Notes under the pieces: model-generated | The model's input: the letters and a program-made list of their open reading frames with translations, nothing else | Database searches by the model: none | What the model was told of the DNA's origin: nothing | Made by a program: the position numbers and the translations under genes | Shown here: positions 34,510-37,435 of the stretch, one piece after another | Numbering within the stretch: position 1 is the first letter of the stretch | How the letters are laid out: every line of letters starts with the position of its first letter | Origin: Akkermansia muciniphila | GTDB taxonomy: Bacteria; Verrucomicrobiota; Verrucomicrobiia; Verrucomicrobiales; V1-33 | Reading direction: 5' to 3' | NCBI GenBank assembly: GCA_945861415.1 | Contig: CAMAUV010000044.1 | Location: 1 to 37,435 of the forward strand | DNA length: 37,435 nt

Positions 34510-35235
34510 TCAGCGTCGGCCGTCATACCAGAGATCACAGCCGTCTCTGCGTTTCAGGTTCTTACCAAGGCAGAGAGCCGTGCGCAGGACGAATCCCGCG
34601 TGCCACCACACCCCTCGCAACTTGAGCTTTCTGGCGGAGGTCAACAGTGGATGCGCTGTAAAAAAAACGAACCGACGATTCTGTGCGCGGGCAATTTTCT
34701 TCAGCCGCTTGCTAAGATCAATTTCTTCACTGGCATACAGTTCCGTGCTGAACCCGCCGGTTTCTTCGAAAGCTGCGCGGCGGCAGAAGAGAAAAGATCC
34801 GGCAGCCCACTGGCGGAATTTTGCAATCCAGTGCCACACGCCGAGAAAAAACCGGGTCCCTGGCCGGACTTCATCCATCACCAGCGCGCAGCCGCCGTAG
34901 AGCAAGGAGTCGTCGCGCAGGGCGGCGGCCAGTTCGGTCATGAGCGGCGCAGAGGGAACACTGTCCGAATCAAGGAAAAGCAGCCATTCACCACTCGCCA
35001 CCGAAGCCCCGGCATTGCGGGCGCGGCTAATTTGATTCACGGGCTCATGCACTACCCTCGCCCCATGCTCCCGTGCGATGTCCGCAGTGCGGTCTGTAGA
35101 GTTGTTGTCGCAGACGATCACCTCATGCGTAAGACCGGCCTCAGTGAGCGGAGCGGTGGCTGACCAGAGCGCAGCGAGGGTTGCCGGAAGTAGTTGTTCC
35201 TCATTCCATGCGGGTATGATGATGCTGAGATGCAT
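34510..35235 (-). CDS. Family 2 glycosyltransferase
   Basis: Transfers a sugar from a nucleotide donor to an envelope or lipid acceptor. The 241 residues show a GT2 GT-A fold: LSIIIPAWNEEQLL (strand 1), VIVCDNNSTDRTADIA, ISRARNAGASVASGEW and the metal-binding DxD in LFLDSDSVPS, then a central ETGGF loop (FEETGGFSTELYASEEIDLSKRL) with the conserved E-D/E-I-D acceptor motif. It has no membrane helix, so it works on the cytoplasmic face. Acceptor and donor are unknown. It lies between plsC (77 bp upstream) and the NUDIX gene, so a lipid-linked glycan role is possible but inferred. Confidence 0.9.
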   Translation of the reverse strand: MHLSIIIPAWNEEQLLPATLAALWSATAPLTEAGLTHEVIVCDNNSTDRTADIAREHGARVVHEPVNQISRARNAGASVASGEWLLFLDSDSVPSAPLMTELAAALRDDSLLYGGCALVMDEVRPGTRFFLGVWHWIAKFRQWAAGSFLFCRRAAFEETGGFSTELYASEEIDLSKRLKKIARAQNRRFVFFTAHPLLTSARKLKLRGVWWHAGFVLRTALCLGKNLKRRDGCDLWYDGRR

Positions 35236-35312
35236 GGAGGTGAGTGGTGAAAGGTGAGAAGTAAGGAGAGGATAGCGAAATCAGAAGCACTGGTCGGAAA
35301 AGTTGGATTTCG

Positions 35313-35969
35313 TCATTTGATTTCGTAATTCCGGTTTTGCCGTTCCGGCACGCGATCCGGCGGGCATTCCAGCGCGGCGATGGCAGCCATGATGCGGTCG
35401 CTGATCTGCTGATATGCGTCTTTGCCCTCAGGAAGCGGTTCACGGTCAAAGCGGATTGGTTCGCCGATGACTACGGTCACAGTGGACAGGCGGAATTTCG
35501 AGGATCCATAGGGCAGAGCCTCGTGGGCGCCGAAGATGCGCATGGGAATGACGGGCACTTTCGCTTTGGCCACCACCAGCCCCGTGCCTGGCTCGCCGGG
35601 CTGGAGCCTGCCGTCTGCGGAGCGCGAGCCTTCCGGGAAAATGATGACTCGTTTTCCGTCTTGGAGCACCTTGATGATCGTTTTGAGTCCGCCAAATCCA
35701 GGGCGGTCCTGATCGATGGCTACGACGCAGAGTCGGGGAAAAAGCCAGCGTGCGACGGCGTTGGAGAGAAGGGACTTCCGGGCGAGGTAGTGCACCTCTT
35801 CTTTGTAGGAAATGCCGGCGAGCGGCGGATCAAGGTAGCTTACGTGATTGGAACACAGCAGGGCTCCTCCTTGATGGAGAAGGTGTTCGGCGCCAATAAC
35901 GCGGTAGTCGAGGAAGGCGCGGGCACAGATTTTGGAAAGATTGCGGCAGATGCGGTAAACGAGTCCCAT
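35313..35969 (-). CDS. plsC: 1-acyl-sn-glycerol-3-phosphate acyltransferase PlsC
   Basis: Acylates lysophosphatidate to phosphatidate at the inner membrane, or a related acceptor. The 218-residue protein has the HX4D motif in SNHVSYLDP (acyltransferase motif I), the motif III block FPEGSRSADGRLQPGEPG and motif IV VPVIPMRIFGAHEALP. A short hydrophobic N-terminal segment (VYRICRNLSKICARAFLDY) may anchor it. Related acyltransferases that act on lysophospholipid or glycolipid acceptors share these motifs, so the exact acceptor is uncertain. It is the first gene of a minus-strand run with the glycosyltransferase, NUDIX, MFS and sulfatase genes. Upstream lies decayed DNA. Confidence 0.9.
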   Translation of the reverse strand: MGLVYRICRNLSKICARAFLDYRVIGAEHLLHQGGALLCSNHVSYLDPPLAGISYKEEVHYLARKSLLSNAVARWLFPRLCVVAIDQDRPGFGGLKTIIKVLQDGKRVIIFPEGSRSADGRLQPGEPGTGLVVAKAKVPVIPMRIFGAHEALPYGSSKFRLSTVTVVIGEPIRFDREPLPEGKDAYQQISDRIMAAIAALECPPDRVPERQNRNYEIK

Positions 35970-36019
35970 GAATTTCCGCTCTAACTGAAGTGCACAGGAA
36001 AACGAGCGGAATTCCGCGC

Positions 36020-36346
36020 TTACTTTGGCCTCGGCATCAGCCTGAATACGCCGTCATCAAACAGAGGGGCTCCATAAAGAATGGGCGGCGGCAGAGGATC
36101 GGTGGTCGAGTCCAGTCCGCGGGCCCGGAGAAACGAGCGCAGGCTGTGGAGATCCCACCGCCAGAGCGACTCGTAGATACCTTTCCCGGATCAGATGATA
36201 GAGGCGTCGGTAGTGATAGTGAAACAGATATAGTCCAGTTCGCGACTGTGGCCCAGTGACAGAGTAACAGCACCGCTGGAGGCAGATTTGGGGAGTGCAC
36301 TAGGTTTAGAGGGCACGAGAATACGCCCGCCCTTGTCATCGCGTAT
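36020..36346 (-). pseudogene. Broken coding frame of unknown family
   Basis: A minus-strand frame from the stop at 36347 to the stop at 36020 reads like protein over 108 codons but has one internal TGA at 36191-36193. Upstream of it are ILVPSKPSALPKS and TLSLGHSRELDYICFT; downstream GIYESLWRWDLHSLRSFL, then PPPILYGAPLFDDGVFRL and a C-terminal MPRPK. A neighbouring frame at about 36185-36235 (LFHYHYRRLYHLIRERY) reads better than the main one there, so a pair of compensating frameshifts probably explains the interruption. I do not recognise the family. The gene lies 50 bp upstream of plsC on the same strand. Confidence 0.4.
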
Positions 36347-36526
36347 TTATGCGCTGCGGCTACCGTCTGTCATAGCCATCGCCAGCATTCACTACGTGTC
36401 CGGCACCTTCCAGTTCTGCACAAGAATTTCGTTGCTTAGCCGATGGAGAATGATGGTGAAGTCCTCCTCTGCATAGAGCCGGTGGGTCATTGTCACGTCC
36501 ATTGGTCCTTGGGCATTGCTTTTTGC
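36347..36526. other. Decayed stretch between two remnants
   Basis: No gene can be supported. On the minus strand, directly after the kinase remnant, the same frame reads on as TMTHRLYAEEDFTIILHRL and stops near 36392 after QNWKVPDT. It has some protein character (amphipathic, charged) but no recognised family, and may belong to a different decayed gene from the kinase. Confidence 0.3.
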
Positions 36527-36706
36527 CAGTCTCGCCTTGCCGTTCACGAAGATAATATTCGACGGCTTCACATCCCGATTTGCTCCCCGGCAGATAGGGT
36601 GGAGTAGTTCGTGGTCGGAAATCTCTGGCGGCAGGATGAGGACCGAACGGAAAAGGACACCCGCGCTGACGCGTGTTGCAGGATCTACAGCCTCCGCATC
36701 TCCCTC
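36527..36706 (-). pseudogene. Remnant of a Ser/Thr protein kinase of the PVC 'NIIFVNG' type
   Basis: A minus-strand frame contains GDAEAVDPATRVSAG and then NRDVKPSNIIFVNGKARLA. The second is the kinase catalytic loop HRDxKPSN followed by the metal-binding region start, and the first resembles the DA-x-x-x-DPATY stretch that precedes it in Verrucomicrobiota kinases. The catalytic loop His is Asn (NRD). The normal helices between the two blocks are missing, as are the glycine-rich loop and DxG, so it is a decayed fragment rather than a pseudokinase in use. It overlaps by about 10 bases the opposite-strand HsdS fragment. Confidence 0.6.
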
Positions 36707-36843
36707 CCACTGCTCCGAGAACAAACCGCCATTGCGTCGGTGCTAACCGACATGGAAGCAAAATTGAGAGGCGGGAGAAGACCCGCTCCCTGAAACAGGT
36801 CATGATGCAGGAACTCCTCAGCGGCGGGACACGGCTGATTTGA
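36695..36843 (+). pseudogene. hsdS: Frameshifted C-terminal remnant of type I restriction specificity subunit HsdS
   Basis: Frame one reads RISLPLLREQTAIASVL then TDMEAKL, the conserved LPPLPEQRAIAEVLSDMDAEI-type helix that follows the second target-recognition domain. After a one-base frame change near 36768-36774 it continues as EKTRSLKQVMMQELLSGG then TRLI and a stop at 36841. That ending is the classic C-terminus of HsdS. Only about 50 codons survive; both target-recognition domains are gone, replaced by unrelated DNA, and there is no hsdM or hsdR. It is a remnant of a restriction-modification island. Confidence 0.8.
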
Positions 36844-37336
36844 AGTCTGCTTGTCCCATATTGCGGGCGATTCATCCGCACTGGCCCATGACCAGCACGC
36901 TTCCAGACGATCCTGTTCTCGCCGCTATGAGTCGGGACGATATCCGCCTCGGCCCGCCTCGACCCGCCTCGACCCGCCCTGTAGTGCCTTTGCCGCTGGG
37001 CATGTCGCGCGCACTACCGCCACCGGCATTGCCGGCTTGGAGCGCTGTCCTCTTTACACGCCGCATGCTCTGTTATGCAGAAGCTATGGGGAACATTTAA
37101 TAGGCAACCTTCCGCAAGCTCTGCCTGAGGACACCTCCGCGGTCCTCAATCGCTGCCTCCTAAGGCTAGCCACCCTATTCAGCACGGGGCATACTAGAAA
37201 GCAGGACGAAGCGGAGTTTCATCGACGCCCGGCAGTGCTCACTAATTACCGCTGTGGTCCCTCAGTCGGACCGTCCGCAAACCAAAATGAGGTGAGCTAG
37301 ATTTCTGGACCATCAACCGCTAGAACCAAGCACCGG
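36844..37336. other. Non-coding stretch between HsdS remnant and IS3 transposase
   Basis: About 490 bases with no supported gene. A period-10 tandem repeat (36945-36980) is present. The frames at 36840-37100 and 36851-37300 (plus) are open, but have a biased, repeat-driven composition and no recognised motif. The left end of the IS element should lie near 37290-37310; bases 37290-37330 contain tgaggtgagctagatttctg, which could be near its terminal repeat, but without the right end this cannot be tested. Confidence 0.5.
36945..36980 (+). repeat. Short period-10 tandem repeat
   Basis: About 3.6 copies of a 10-base unit, consensus ccgcctcgac, with one base differing in the first copy (cggc). 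It lies inside decayed DNA between the HsdS remnant and the IS element. No function is suggested. Confidence 0.75.
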
Positions 37337-37435
37337 ATGAACCAGAAACCACGCAAGCGCTACACCCCCGAATTCAAAGCCCAAGCCGTCGAGCTGCTGG
37401 CCCTCGGCAGGCCGGTCGCCGAACTCGCCGAAGAA
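37337..37435 (+). CDS. IS3-family transposase OrfA (HTH_Tnp_1), 5' part only
   Basis: From ATG 37337 the frame stays open to the window end, giving 33 codons: MNQKPRKRYTPEFKAQAVEL then LALGRPVAELAEE. R-x-Y/F-T-P-E-F-K-x-x-A-V-E-L is the invariant opening of the OrfA helix-turn-helix protein of IS3 elements, which binds the terminal repeats, and in these elements overlaps OrfB, reached by a programmed frameshift. The rest, including OrfB and the right end, lies outside the window. The element sits next to a restriction-system remnant, which fits its usual integration in decaying islands. Whether it is intact cannot be told. Confidence 0.85.
   Translation, partial: MNQKPRKRYTPEFKAQAVELLALGRPVAELAEE

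Overview
The window looks like a chromosomal segment of a GC-rich member of the Verrucomicrobiota (or a close PVC relative). This is an inference from gene content: a DUF1549/DUF1553 'planctomycete-type cytochrome' protein with a bacterial Ig-like domain, a tandem DUF1080 protein, a formylglycine sulfatase, a two-esterase/SMP-30 fusion, a plant-type phosphofructokinase, and the remnant of a Ser/Thr kinase of the type whose catalytic loop reads DVKPSNIIFVNG. Most gene starts have no Shine-Dalgarno sequence. No rRNA, tRNA or CRISPR array was found.

Layout. 1-531 is non-coding or decayed. 532-3354 holds a DMT exporter divergent from a class III sirtuin, followed by a DAHP synthase. 3355-3787 holds what looks like the tail of a dead ceramidase-like gene. 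3788-9751 is a minus-strand run, thiE-nadA-recN followed by the secreted esterase/SMP-30 fusion. 9834-10565 encodes an exported protein with a PD-(D/E)XK nuclease-like signature, facing a large FtsK translocase (10585-13581) whose motor domain carries a ~160-residue acidic insertion. 13792-15150 is a tandem DUF1080 protein with a clear terminator. 15354-21912 is a plus-strand housekeeping stretch: murG, citramalate synthase, der, an RlmI-like rRNA methyltransferase coupled to der by a 4-base overlap, and a PepSY membrane protein. 21953-25801 (minus) carries a sodium:solute symporter, a LysM lipoprotein and a plant-type PFK, divergent from polX (25892-27628). 28262-30469 is the DUF1549/DUF1553 protein, and 31149-35969 (minus) is a likely operon of plsC, glycosyltransferase, NUDIX hydrolase, MFS transporter and sulfatase.

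The right end (35970-37435) is a gene graveyard next to a mobile element. It contains a broken frame of unknown family, a kinase remnant, the frameshifted C-terminus of a type I restriction specificity subunit (HsdS), a short tandem repeat, and the first 33 codons of an IS3-type transposase OrfA cut off by the window edge.

Functionally, the window mixes core metabolism and cell-envelope, repair and ribosome functions with exported proteins suited to polymer or sulfated-glycan breakdown (esterase fusion, DUF1080, sulfatase, DUF1549/DUF1553, symporter). No complete new multi-gene system could be demonstrated. The best candidates for something undescribed are the exported nuclease-like protein, the inserted FtsK motor, the esterase-esterase-SMP-30 fusion, and the PFK lacking a usual substrate-binding arginine.
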